Source: Flavobacteriales bacterium
GTDB taxonomy: Bacteria > Bacteroidota > Bacteroidia > CAIKAF01
DNA: 64,000 nt
Direction of reading: 5' to 3'
Assembly (NCBI GenBank): GCA_025451235.1
Contig: JANWKT010000024.1
Span: 248,001-312,000 of the forward strand
Part shown: one piece after another, positions 34,315-41,973 of the stretch
How positions within the stretch are numbered: position 1 is the stretch's first letter
How the letters are laid out: every line of letters starts with the position of its first letter
Translations under genes and position numbers: made by a program
The notes under the pieces: model-generated
The model's input: only the letters and a program-made list of their open reading frames with translations
Told to the model about the DNA's origin: nothing
The model's database searches: none

Positions 34315-36813
34315 CTATATTTTTTTCTTTTTTTCCACCGTTCTATTCATCAGGCGTTTCACCAATTTTTCCACGGGTTGTAATATGGCCGCCAGGATAA
34401 TATTCATCACCAATTGGAAAATAGGAATACCATTGGTAAGAGGATTGATAAATCCAGATAGATAAAAGATAGAAGACTCAAAAAGAATAATGATCGTTAA
34501 GAAGGTCATTACTTGTCCGAACCTATTGTCGGATGACTTGGAGGTGAACAAAAAGCTAAGGAAAACGATCATACCAAAAATAAACACTTCCAATGCATAG
34601 AACCATATTCTTTCCCAAAAGGGTTTTTCGATATGGATCTTTATTTTTACTTCGTTGGTTTCAAATCCATCCGAATCGATGGCCTTGGCAATAAACTCAT
34701 AATCCCCGGGCTCCAGATTGGTATAGTTGACCTGTTTCGCATAAGTATAGGGCATAAAATCCTTGTCATAGCCTTTTAGCTTCCAGGTATATTTTACTTT
34801 CGCCGCATTTACAAAATCCAATGCACATAAATTGATCTGCAAATTATTTTCATTGTACTGAAGGTCCAAAGGAGGAATGGAATCCTGGAAATACGTCTCG
34901 CGGAAATATACTTTATCGCGGAATTTTACCTCCTGCAATCTCAATTGTGTATGTTTATTTTCAGGAATGAGTTGATCCAGGTTGATTTGATAAAGATTAT
35001 CCACTGAACCTGCCCACAATTCTCCCTTTCTATCTACCAATAAAGTTCTTAAGTTGGTGATCACAGTTCTAAAGCCTTGGTCATAACCCAGGTAGGAAAA
35101 GGTTCTCTTGTCCACATCAATACAGGTAAGTCCTCTGTCGTGACCCACCCAGATCCTTCTTTGACGGTCCTGAGCAATGGATACAGGCATATCAGAGTTC
35201 AAACCATTTTTTGCATGCAGCACCAACGTATTTTTTCCATTCCAAACAATCAAACCGGCATTGGTACAAAACCAATATAATCGATGGAAGGGATCATAGT
35301 ACCCATCCCATAAATTATAATTCTGTGGATTAATGATGCCTTGCATGGGTTCCATTTTTCCATCTTTCCATTTAAAGATCTCTCCTTTATCACCCAATAT
35401 CCAATAATATCCTTGGTCGTCAGTAAAAACAGTTCTGCAGAAAACAGATGGGATCTCCGTCATCTTCACCCTTTCAGGATAACCAGGGGCAATCGTATAA
35501 CAGCCATCATCTGATAAGATCATCAACTGAAGGCTGTCTATAAATTCAATATCATAGGCAAGTTTTACATGCTCTTTATCCGGCTCGTATCCTCCAATGA
35601 TCTTCCCATTTTTCATCCAGTATATAAAGCCGGTAGTGCTGGTGAGAATAGTAGTTGAATAATCAGTGTTATGGGCAGTAGCATAAGAGGAGCGGATGGC
35701 CGTTATAGCAGGCTCTTCAAATTTTTTAAATTGACCATTCTCATAATAAAAATAACCGTTCATTTCAGTTCCAAAGATCAATCTACCCTGGTTATCTTCT
35801 ACAATGTCGTAGATCATCGATTCAAAACTAACATCCCCCTGGTGGTCATATATAGTGATCCCTCTCTTGTCGTATTTCACGGCTCCACCTCCGGCACTGC
35901 TTAACCATATCTCCTTATTTTCATCTTCATAAATATCCCAGAACTGGGTATTGCTGAGCCCACTTGATTTATCAAGCACAGTAATAGAATCATTTTCGAG
36001 GATCAATAAATTTGAAACGGTACCCAGGTAGATCTTATCTGAAGTTTTGCTGGCGTGAATATCCAGCAGTATAGTGCCTGGTGGCATTAAATGAGTGAGG
36101 TTGGTAACAGAATCTTTTCCAATTTTTACCAGGTTATAGGCCCCTCCTCCCCAAATATTTCCATGTATATCCTTAGACACCGAAGTAAAAGTAAACGCCT
36201 CCACATATCTTGCTTCGTATTCGTAGTTTTTACTTTTTTCAAATTCCCCAATACCTGAAATAGCGGCTACCCAAATATCCCCTTCATCATCTTCCAATAT
36301 ACTCCATGGATTTAAAAATGGGTTCCCATTTTTTTGTAAGACAATTTCCGGTGCTTTCCCTTTTCTTACCCTTACCACCCCCATATCTTCGGTGGCGGCC
36401 CAAAGATCTCCATCCCTGCTGAACAACAAACTTCTTACATAGCTGGCCGGAAATCCATTGGTGGGATTATAAGAATGGAAACTATTCCCGTCAAAACAAG
36501 CAATCCCTCCTCCATAGGTGGATATCCACATATTCTTGTTCTGATCAAAATCAATATCAAGTACATAATTCCCTGAAAAACCATCCCTCACTGTATAATA
36601 TCGAAAATTCGATCCATCATAGCGGATCACCGACGCATCTGAAGCCATCCACATATATCCCTGCGGATCTTTGGCCACCTCGTAAATGGATGACTTGGCC
36701 AATCCATCATCATAGTCAATAACGGTTAATGGGTATTGCTGGGAATAAACCAGGCTGCCAGAAAGCAACCATAAGGATAAGAATCCCCATATGTAAAGAT
36801 AGTTTGTCTTCAA
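34315..36813 (-). CDS. Propeller (Reg_prop/Y_Y_Y) sensor-like protein without kinase domain
   Basis: An 832-residue membrane protein. Signal peptide (YIWGFLSLWLLSGSLVYSQ), about a dozen two-component-regulator propeller blades (DPQGYMWMASDASVIRYDG, DQNKNMWISTYGGGIACF, DEDGDIWVAAISGIGEF in pattern), then a Y_Y_Y domain (VKYTWKLKGYDKDFMPYTYA). Where relatives continue into a His kinase there is only a membrane segment with three helices (FYALEVFIFGMIVFLSFLF, VMTFLTIIILFESSIFYLSGF, GIPIFQLVMNIILAAIL) and a short basic tail ending EKKKKI. No His box, N box or DNA-binding domain is present. The start is a TTG: no ATG is in frame, and an exact -7 element lies 17 nt upstream. Confidence 0.85.
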   Translation of the reverse strand: MKTNYLYIWGFLSLWLLSGSLVYSQQYPLTVIDYDDGLAKSSIYEVAKDPQGYMWMASDASVIRYDGSNFRYYTVRDGFSGNYVLDIDFDQNKNMWISTYGGGIACFDGNSFHSYNPTNGFPASYVRSLLFSRDGDLWAATEDMGVVRVRKGKAPEIVLQKNGNPFLNPWSILEDDEGDIWVAAISGIGEFEKSKNYEYEARYVEAFTFTSVSKDIHGNIWGGGAYNLVKIGKDSVTNLTHLMPPGTILLDIHASKTSDKIYLGTVSNLLILENDSITVLDKSSGLSNTQFWDIYEDENKEIWLSSAGGGAVKYDKRGITIYDHQGDVSFESMIYDIVEDNQGRLIFGTEMNGYFYYENGQFKKFEEPAITAIRSSYATAHNTDYSTTILTSTTGFIYWMKNGKIIGGYEPDKEHVKLAYDIEFIDSLQLMILSDDGCYTIAPGYPERVKMTEIPSVFCRTVFTDDQGYYWILGDKGEIFKWKDGKMEPMQGIINPQNYNLWDGYYDPFHRLYWFCTNAGLIVWNGKNTLVLHAKNGLNSDMPVSIAQDRQRRIWVGHDRGLTCIDVDKRTFSYLGYDQGFRTVITNLRTLLVDRKGELWAGSVDNLYQINLDQLIPENKHTQLRLQEVKFRDKVYFRETYFQDSIPPLDLQYNENNLQINLCALDFVNAAKVKYTWKLKGYDKDFMPYTYAKQVNYTNLEPGDYEFIAKAIDSDGFETNEVKIKIHIEKPFWERIWFYALEVFIFGMIVFLSFLFTSKSSDNRFGQVMTFLTIIILFESSIFYLSGFINPLTNGIPIFQLVMNIILAAILQPVEKLVKRLMNRTVEKKKKI

Positions 36814-36830
36814 TGTTTAGGGATTTATGT

Positions 36831-36838
36831 CAAATATA
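36831..36838 (-). promoter_or_regulatory. Candidate -7 promoter element of the kinase-less propeller gene
   Basis: Minus strand TATATTTG, exact consensus, 17 nt before the TTG start. Confidence 0.45.
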
Positions 36839-36943
36839 ATGAATTATTATTTAGGTCAGCACACTGGCTTCGCGTCCGGCTTAAAAAGAATCCGCTCCTA
36901 TCCGGATCAATATGAAAAATCATACCTTTAATATTATTTTCTT

Positions 36944-37231
36944 ATGCCAGATAAAGTCGACATATCTATCGAGATCTCCCAATATGAACTTGTCATGGGA
37001 AGATATTATTCGTGGAGATATCCGGTAATCCTTTGCCTGTTGTTTTTATATATCCCAGGCTTGATTTGGTTCATCATTCGTTTGAGAAAAAAAAGAAAGT
37101 TAATGAAAAAGTACCAGGAACTGATACAAAAAGTAAATGACATCTCCGGTGAGATAACGGTGGATGAATTTATCCTGTTCAAAAAAAGATTGGCCATGGC
37201 AAAAACGCCCTATGAATATAAATTGGTTTAA
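36944..37231 (+). CDS. Small single-pass membrane protein
   Basis: A 95-residue protein. After a short polar head comes one hydrophobic helix (YPVILCLLFLYIPGLIWFII), then a strongly basic patch (RLRKKRKLMKK) that predicts a cytoplasmic C-terminus, then a helical tail (YQELIQKVNDISGEITVDEFILFKKRLAMAKT). The tail resembles the short helical regions that follow a TM anchor in SHOCT-like proteins, but I cannot assign it. A one-mismatch -7 element (TACCTTTA, 36923-36930) lies upstream. Divergent from the propeller gene. Confidence 0.6.
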   Translation: MPDKVDISIEISQYELVMGRYYSWRYPVILCLLFLYIPGLIWFIIRLRKKRKLMKKYQELIQKVNDISGEITVDEFILFKKRLAMAKTPYEYKLV

Positions 37232-37348
37232 CCTCCTCTTAACAACATTTCCATTCTCTTTTGAAAACAAAGCTAAAAATTTGAGATCGTTAAGACTTCT
37301 TGGTTTTTGCATTTTCATTGCCTACGTAATATTGTACTCATAAACCAC

Positions 37349-37370
37349 ATCATGACCGAAACGTCATGAT
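37349..37370. promoter_or_regulatory. Inverted repeat upstream of yiaA
   Basis: A perfect 8-6-8 inverted repeat (ATCATGAC, CGAAAC, GTCATGAT) lies 16 nt before the yiaA ATG, with no T-run after it. Its position and symmetry suit a dimeric-regulator operator or a leader hairpin. Confidence 0.4.
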
Positions 37371-37386
37371 TTAAAAACAAAGCGTT

Positions 37387-37818
37387 ATGACTACAAAACC
37401 ATCACCCGCCTTTATTGCCTCCTCATGGGTGGCATTAGGCATTGGTATGTTATGTTACAACATTGGCTTAGGAGCTGCCCATAACATGGAGCTCAACGAA
37501 AAGGGTTATTATTTCACCATCCTTATGTTCGGACTCTTTTCCGCTGTCTCCCTGCAAAAAGCAGTGAGGGATAAAATGGAGAACATTCCTGTAACCCCTC
37601 TTTATTTTGGTATCGCTTGGGTGGCGACCATTCTTTCACTCTTATTGTTGGTGATCGGATTATGGAACGCAGATATCCCGTTGGCAGAAAGGGGGTTTTA
37701 TGGGATTGCTTTCGTATTAAGTATGTTTGGTGCCATTGCTGTGCAAAAAAATACGAGGGATGTTAAGCAAGCTGATAAGATGAGCATGCACTCAAAGAAT
37801 ACAAATACTACACTATAA
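37387..37818 (+). CDS. yiaA: YiaA/YiaB-family inner-membrane protein
   Basis: A 143-residue protein made of two similar halves, each with two transmembrane helices (SSWVALGIGMLCYNIGLG, GYYFTILMFGLFSAVSLQKAVRD; then YFGIAWVATILSLLLLVIGLW, RGFYGIAFVLSMFGAIAVQKNTRD). This is the yiaA/B two-helix domain duplicated; the repeated end Q-K-x-x-R-D is diagnostic. The role of the family is not established. It is followed by a strong bidirectional terminator shared with the M43 protease gene. A perfect inverted repeat sits just upstream of the start. Confidence 0.85.
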   Translation: MTTKPSPAFIASSWVALGIGMLCYNIGLGAAHNMELNEKGYYFTILMFGLFSAVSLQKAVRDKMENIPVTPLYFGIAWVATILSLLLLVIGLWNADIPLAERGFYGIAFVLSMFGAIAVQKNTRDVKQADKMSMHSKNTNTTL

Positions 37819-37837
37819 GGCAGAGATGAATAAAAAA

Positions 37838-37867
37838 GGAGCAGGAGGAAATTCCTGCTCCTTTTTT
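37838..37867. terminator. Bidirectional terminator between yiaA and the M43 protease gene
   Basis: A perfect 9-bp stem (GGAGCAGGA with TCCTGCTCC), a 6-nt loop, flanked by an A-run on the left and a T-run on the right, so it can stop transcription in both directions between the convergent genes. Confidence 0.85.
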
Positions 37868-37871
37868 ATTT

Positions 37872-39131
37872 TTAGATCTTAATGAACTTGATCGTTTTTA
37901 CCGTTTTGTTGCTTACGTATATTTCAGCAAAGTAAATTCCAGGACTCAACATTGAAACGTCCATTCCCTCACCAGGCTCCACTTGTAAATAATCTGCCAG
38001 CACCTCCCCGCTCAGGTTGATGATCCTCACCCTTGCATTCTCATTTTTATTCCATTTAATATTCAATACATCCAACGTTGGATTTGGATATATAGAGAAC
38101 AGTACATCTTCCATGTTTTCCATTCCTACATAACTACAACCTTTGTTAGAGGTAAAGAGGGCATTCCTGTTGGGATCTCCATATAGGAAAGAATGCATCC
38201 TTTGTTTCTGACCTTTAGAAAACATACCCATACAAGTATCATTGCTATAATCCATATAATTTTGAACCATGTCAGTGGGGTCAAATAGTCCCCAAAAAGG
38301 ATCTTCATTAGCGCAGGTGTTGATATTAATATTACAATCTTGTTGGGAGGAAACCGTATGATTGGGTGTATCAGCAATAGAATCACTTCCAGTGCAATTG
38401 TTATCGTCGCCCCATATATGCCTTAACCCAAGCCAATGGCCAATTTCATGAACGGCCGTTCTTCCCCCAGGTGTTAGGGTATTTATGTTCCCCACAGTAC
38501 CGAAGGAAGTGGTGGTGAGTACTACTCCATCAGTATTGGCAATGCCTCCCGGAAATTGTGCATATCCTAATAGTCCGGGAAACAGATCACACACCCATAG
38601 ATTCAGATATTCATCGGTAGGCCATGCATTTTTTCCACCCAGGCTATCAAATTTTGCGTCTTCTCCCAGAGGACTAAAATAACCCAATATCTGTCCACCG
38701 GCGGTGGAAGTTCTGGTAATTCCATTGGTTGGATTTCCTAAAGGGTCAACACTGGCCAAACAAAATTCTATTTCAATATCCGCCTTCAACGAATCAAAAT
38801 AAGGTGGCAAATAAGTTATATTCAAAGCCCTATAATCTCTGTTAAGCACGTCTATTTGTGAGGCTATTTGAGCATCGCTGATATTTTGAGCCGCATCTTT
38901 GTATAATACGTGTACCACCACTGGAATGGTCAACAACAATGCTCTTTCCCCATCATCTGCAGGATGTTCCGCTCTCCATTGCCTGGCCAGGTTTTCCGAT
39001 TGTAAAAACCCATCCTGATATTGGGAATTATTCTCCATCTGATGCTGATGAAGGTCATAAGTGGCACATTGTTGAGCATGCAACGAAAGGAACAAAGAGA
39101 GGATAAAAAAGTATACAGTTTTTCTCAGCAT
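37872..39131 (-). CDS. M43-family (cytophagalysin/pappalysin-like) metalloprotease, T9SS-secreted
   Basis: A 419-residue secreted zinc protease. Signal peptide MLRKTVYFFILSLFLSLHAQ. The metzincin zinc site is complete: HEIGHWLGLRH (first His about 228), and a Met-turn NYMDYSNDTCMGMF follows about 60 residues later. The C-terminal 75 residues form a T9SS type A sorting domain (LFSIYPNPTLDVLNIKW ... LSPGIYFAEIYVSNKTVKTIKFI). Members of M43B digest extracellular proteins and are typical Bacteroidota exoproteases. The ATG chosen gives a compact signal peptide; an in-frame TTG 21 nt upstream is less likely. A bidirectional terminator follows. Confidence 0.93.
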   Translation of the reverse strand: MLRKTVYFFILSLFLSLHAQQCATYDLHQHQMENNSQYQDGFLQSENLARQWRAEHPADDGERALLLTIPVVVHVLYKDAAQNISDAQIASQIDVLNRDYRALNITYLPPYFDSLKADIEIEFCLASVDPLGNPTNGITRTSTAGGQILGYFSPLGEDAKFDSLGGKNAWPTDEYLNLWVCDLFPGLLGYAQFPGGIANTDGVVLTTTSFGTVGNINTLTPGGRTAVHEIGHWLGLRHIWGDDNNCTGSDSIADTPNHTVSSQQDCNININTCANEDPFWGLFDPTDMVQNYMDYSNDTCMGMFSKGQKQRMHSFLYGDPNRNALFTSNKGCSYVGMENMEDVLFSIYPNPTLDVLNIKWNKNENARVRIINLSGEVLADYLQVEPGEGMDVSMLSPGIYFAEIYVSNKTVKTIKFIKI

Positions 39132-39166
39132 AGTAGTTCGGTTTTGAAACAATAAAAATATAAAAA

Positions 39167-39194
39167 AAAGGGTAAAAGTTTTCCTTTACCCTTT
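39167..39194. terminator. Terminator downstream of the FKBP gene
   Basis: A 10-bp stem (AAAGGGTAAA with TTTACCCTTT) and an 8-nt loop. On the minus strand it is followed by eight T, 23 nt after the FKBP stop codon. Confidence 0.8.
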
Positions 39195-39216
39195 TCGTAT
39201 GGTGTATTTTCAAATA

Positions 39217-39915
39217 TTATTTTACTTCCAATAATTCTACCACGAAGATCAAGGTAGCATGCGGAGGGATGGTCCCACCAGCTCCTTTTTCACCGTAAGC
39301 CAGGTCTGCCGGGATGTATAATTCCCATTTGCTACCCTGTGGCATCATTAATAAAGCTTCGGTCCATCCTTTTATTACTCCGGTAACCGCAAATTCAATG
39401 GGTTCACCTCTATCATAAGAACTGTCAAATACTTTACCATCGATCAGGCTTCCTGAATAATGGACCTTCACAGTATTCAACTGTTTAGGAATAGTTCCCT
39501 GTCCCATGGTGATCACTTTGTATTGAAGACCGGATGGAGTGGTTTTTACACCTTCTTTGGTTTTATTCTCTTCCAACCATTTGCTTTGAACCAGCTTGTC
39601 TTTTTCAGCTTTTTCCATGTATTGCTTATAGAAATAATCGTTTACATACTGGTTGGCTGCTTCGGGTGAAATGGTAAATGTATTGGCTTTCACATCGTTC
39701 ATTCCTTTTAACAATGCATCCATATTCATCGAATCCACCCCTTGGTCGGTGATGTTTTTCATCACTGCTACTCCAATGCAATAGCTCAATGAATCTGTTA
39801 CCGTTTTCAGTTCCACTTTACCTTTTTGTTTTTTGTTCTTATTTTTTTGGGCTGAAACTTGAGTTGCTCCTAAAAATAAAAAAGCCGACAATACAATTAA
39901 TGCTGAATATTTCAT
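39217..39915 (-). CDS. FKBP-type peptidyl-prolyl cis-trans isomerase (periplasmic, Mip/FkpA-like)
   Basis: A 232-residue exported foldase that speeds proline isomerisation in periplasmic or outer-membrane proteins. Signal peptide MKYSALIVLSAFLFLGATQVSAQ, a lysine-rich spacer, an N-terminal helical dimerisation domain (DSLSYCIGVAVMKNITDQG, as in Mip/FkpA) and a C-terminal FKBP domain at about 125-232: VKVHYSGSLIDGKVFDSSYDRG, VIKGWTEALLMMPQGSKWEL, AYGEKGAGGTIPPHATLIF. Key FKBP pocket residues (Y, F-D, V-I, W, Y) are present. Terminator just downstream. It may help fold the many secreted proteins encoded around it (inference). Confidence 0.95.
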   Translation of the reverse strand: MKYSALIVLSAFLFLGATQVSAQKNKNKKQKGKVELKTVTDSLSYCIGVAVMKNITDQGVDSMNMDALLKGMNDVKANTFTISPEAANQYVNDYFYKQYMEKAEKDKLVQSKWLEENKTKEGVKTTPSGLQYKVITMGQGTIPKQLNTVKVHYSGSLIDGKVFDSSYDRGEPIEFAVTGVIKGWTEALLMMPQGSKWELYIPADLAYGEKGAGGTIPPHATLIFVVELLEVK

Positions 39916-40015
39916 ACGTTTCGTTTATAAGGCAAATCTATCAAAAATATGCCAAAACCCTCCTAGGTGACCCATGAATTAATAATAAAATCAAAAAAAT
40001 CGCTAATTTTAGAAT

Positions 40016-40513
40016 ATGATCAGCTATACGGCACTTATTCAAAAGTTCGGGGATAAAGGAGAGAAAACGGGCTGGACCTATATTGAGATCCCTTCAGAAA
40101 TGGCGCAACAACTCAAGCCCGATAACAAGAAAGGATTTAGGGTAAAGGGAAGCCTGGACAAGTATCCCATTAAGGGGGTAAGTCTGCTTCCCATGGGCGA
40201 AGGGGATTTTATTATGCCACTGAATGCAGCCATGAGAAAAGGGATCAAAAAAAAGAATGGCGAAAAAGTATTAGTTAAGATAGAAGTAGACCAGGAAGAG
40301 AAAAAAATATCCCAAGAATTACTTATCTGCCTGGAAGATGACCCGAAAGCCAATAAAATATTCAAATCCCTACCGGGGTCGCATCAGCGATATTATTCCA
40401 ATTGGATCGAGTCGGCCAAAACAGAAGCAACCAAAGCCAAGAGAATTGCAAAAACTGTTAGAGGATTATCATTGGGACTTAGTTTCGGGGAGACCATGAA
40501 AATGGACATCTAG
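40016..40513 (+). CDS. YdeI/OmpD-associated family protein (DUF1905 plus OmdA)
   Basis: A 165-residue soluble protein. The first 95 residues are the small beta-barrel DUF1905 domain (GWTYIEIPSEMAQQL, VKGSLDKYPIKGVSLLPMGEGDFIMPLNAAMRKGI, VKIEVDQEE). The last 50 residues are the OmdA helical motif (FKSLPGSHQRYYSNWIESAKTEATKAKRI). The family is widespread in soil and marine bacteria; proposed roles in stress or antimicrobial-peptide resistance are weakly supported. The ATG lies 5 nt after TAATTTTA, a one-mismatch -7 element, another case of a very short leader. A single-gene unit between convergent neighbours. Confidence 0.85.
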   Translation: MISYTALIQKFGDKGEKTGWTYIEIPSEMAQQLKPDNKKGFRVKGSLDKYPIKGVSLLPMGEGDFIMPLNAAMRKGIKKKNGEKVLVKIEVDQEEKKISQELLICLEDDPKANKIFKSLPGSHQRYYSNWIESAKTEATKAKRIAKTVRGLSLGLSFGETMKMDI

Positions 40514-40525
40514 TGGAGGTATGAT

Positions 40526-41095
40526 TTATTCAGGCAATGGGCCTGAGTATCCAACACAGGGAACCCCCTCCGGTGTAAAACAGGGCCTGTGAACATGAAA
40601 GTTAACGTTGGTAAGATTTGAATCGGAAATAGAAAAAGCATAAAAACAGCTATTGAACCAATCCTGCAAACATTTCTTATCACCTACCTTCAGGTTACTA
40701 TTCGGATCATTCTTTAATAAAGATCGCAAAAAACTGGTATCCGCCCTGAATTTATCGATCATGCAGTATTTTCCCGGAGGTAATTGAACAGAATAATTTC
40801 CACCAGTATCGGTAACTACCGTATATAAAATAGGGGCATTGATATTGTTCATGGTTCCAGCCTTGATGTAAAAAGTTTTCCCTTGATAGGGTATGGGTGT
40901 AGCCAATTGATCTAAAAGCTCAGGAGGTGGCTCTGCTCCGCCACAATAATCACTGGTTGAGGTAACCTTGCCCGAGAGTTTATAGGTCTTCTTATGGGGA
41001 TTATTTGCCCCTTCCGTTGTTTCACCCTTCATTTTACAGGCGGATAAAACAATCATCCAACAAAATATATAGCAACCAATGAATTTTACTTTCAT
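40526..41095 (-). CDS. Lipoprotein with carboxypeptidase-regulatory-like beta domain
   Basis: A 189-residue predicted lipoprotein. The N-terminal signal ends in a lipobox (WMIVLSAC), giving a lipidated Cys near residue 20. The mature part has KLSGKVTSTSDYCGG at the start of a prealbumin-like beta sandwich and GGNYSVQLPPGKYCMIDKF, the strand-turn-strand typical of carboxypeptidase regulatory-like domains. The C-terminal part contains several Cys (KCLQDWFNSCFYAF, HRPCFTPEGVPCVGY) that could form disulfides. The ATG giving MKVKFIGC is preferred to an in-frame GTG 21 nt upstream. Function unknown. Confidence 0.72.
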   Translation of the reverse strand: MKVKFIGCYIFCWMIVLSACKMKGETTEGANNPHKKTYKLSGKVTSTSDYCGGAEPPPELLDQLATPIPYQGKTFYIKAGTMNNINAPILYTVVTDTGGNYSVQLPPGKYCMIDKFRADTSFLRSLLKNDPNSNLKVGDKKCLQDWFNSCFYAFSISDSNLTNVNFHVHRPCFTPEGVPCVGYSGPLPE

Positions 41096-41157
41096 ACCTA
41101 CGGGTATTTCTACCACAATGATAATTCAAAACCTGTACCAAAATAAAATAAAGTGTG

Positions 41158-41352
41158 CTACGAATGTCGGCTCATACGCCTTAGAAGACGAATAATGCCT
41201 ACGATCAACGCCACCAGCCCGAATGGAAGCGGAATATACCAATACTGACTGAGGGGGTTTAAATTTGAATAGGTATTGCCTAGAATAAACATCATATAAC
41301 CACCGGCTAACAGCAGCAGTCCTATCATCATTAAAACAGCATTCTTTACCAT
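41158..41352 (-). CDS. Small two-helix membrane protein
   Basis: A 64-residue protein with two hydrophobic helices, AVLMMIGLLLLAGGYMMFILG and YIPLPFGLVALIVGIIRLL, joined by a polar loop (NTYSNLNPLSQY) and ending in a basic tail RRMSRHS. The competing longer reading frame on the same strand is hydrophilic and Cys/Arg/Tyr-rich, so it is a shadow. Probably an inner-membrane protein; no family recognised. It lies upstream of the lipoprotein gene on the same strand, 62 nt before its ATG, and could share its transcript. Confidence 0.6.
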   Translation of the reverse strand: MVKNAVLMMIGLLLLAGGYMMFILGNTYSNLNPLSQYWYIPLPFGLVALIVGIIRLLRRMSRHS

Positions 41353-41580
41353 GTTCGGTCACAAACCTAAGTACCCTTCGTCACTCCCTTCGAAAATATA
41401 GGGCCAATTTGGGGTTTTTATGAGTGAATCCCTTTGTTATTCAGCAAGTTCAATCGATTATAGTCTATTTAGCCTCGTTTAATCAATGAGCCCTATCGTT
41501 GAGTAAACGATGCCCTGAATATTTGCCGTCAGCATGGTATACCTCTACATTTACGGCATCAAAACAAGAAACAAAGAAGC

Positions 41581-41913
41581 ATGAAAAAATTATTCAAAGT
41601 CCTTCCAGCTATTTGCATGGTGGCCTCTCTTGCCATCAGCACCACATCTTTTAAATCAGCCGATGCGAAATCTATGTTAGTAAAACATGAGACCGGAAAT
41701 GTTGAGTTTAAGATCACGAATAATACAAGTTCTGAATTTAAATATTGTGTAAACGGCGGGCATAATTATATCAGCAGCGGTTCTACAAAGTCGTTCAGTT
41801 ATTCAAGCGGTCAAGATTTTTATTATATCGAGGGAAGTAGCTGCGGAAAACAATGGTTTGAAGTAACCAGCGATATGAATGGTAAAGATTATAAATTAAC
41901 AGATCTTCTATAA
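41581..41913 (+). CDS. Small secreted protein of unknown function
   Basis: A 110-residue exported protein with a signal peptide (MKKLFKVLPAICMVASLAISTTSFKSADA). The mature 80 residues look like one small beta sandwich: VEFKITNNTSSEFKYCVNGGHNYISSG, SFSYSSGQDFYYIEG, CGKQWFEVTSDMNGKDYKL. Two Cys could pair. An intrinsic terminator follows the stop. A one-mismatch -7 element (TACATTTA, 41546-41553) lies 27 nt upstream of the ATG. No family recognised. Confidence 0.7.
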   Translation: MKKLFKVLPAICMVASLAISTTSFKSADAKSMLVKHETGNVEFKITNNTSSEFKYCVNGGHNYISSGSTKSFSYSSGQDFYYIEGSSCGKQWFEVTSDMNGKDYKLTDLL

Positions 41914-41940
41914 TATTTAACTCTTTTGATTTGGGGAAAG

Positions 41941-41973
41941 GGGCTGTAAACCTATGTTGAACAGCCCTTTTTT
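41941..41973 (+). terminator. Terminator after the small secreted-protein gene
   Basis: A 7-bp stem (GGGCTGT with ACAGCCC) and a 13-nt loop followed by a T-rich run on the plus strand. It reaches the stop of the convergent metalloprotease-like gene. Confidence 0.75.

Noticed and set aside
41126-41362. 78-codon ORF overlapping the small two-helix membrane protein
   Set aside because: Hydrophilic, low-complexity product; the overlapping 64-codon frame has two clean transmembrane helices and is the better gene.
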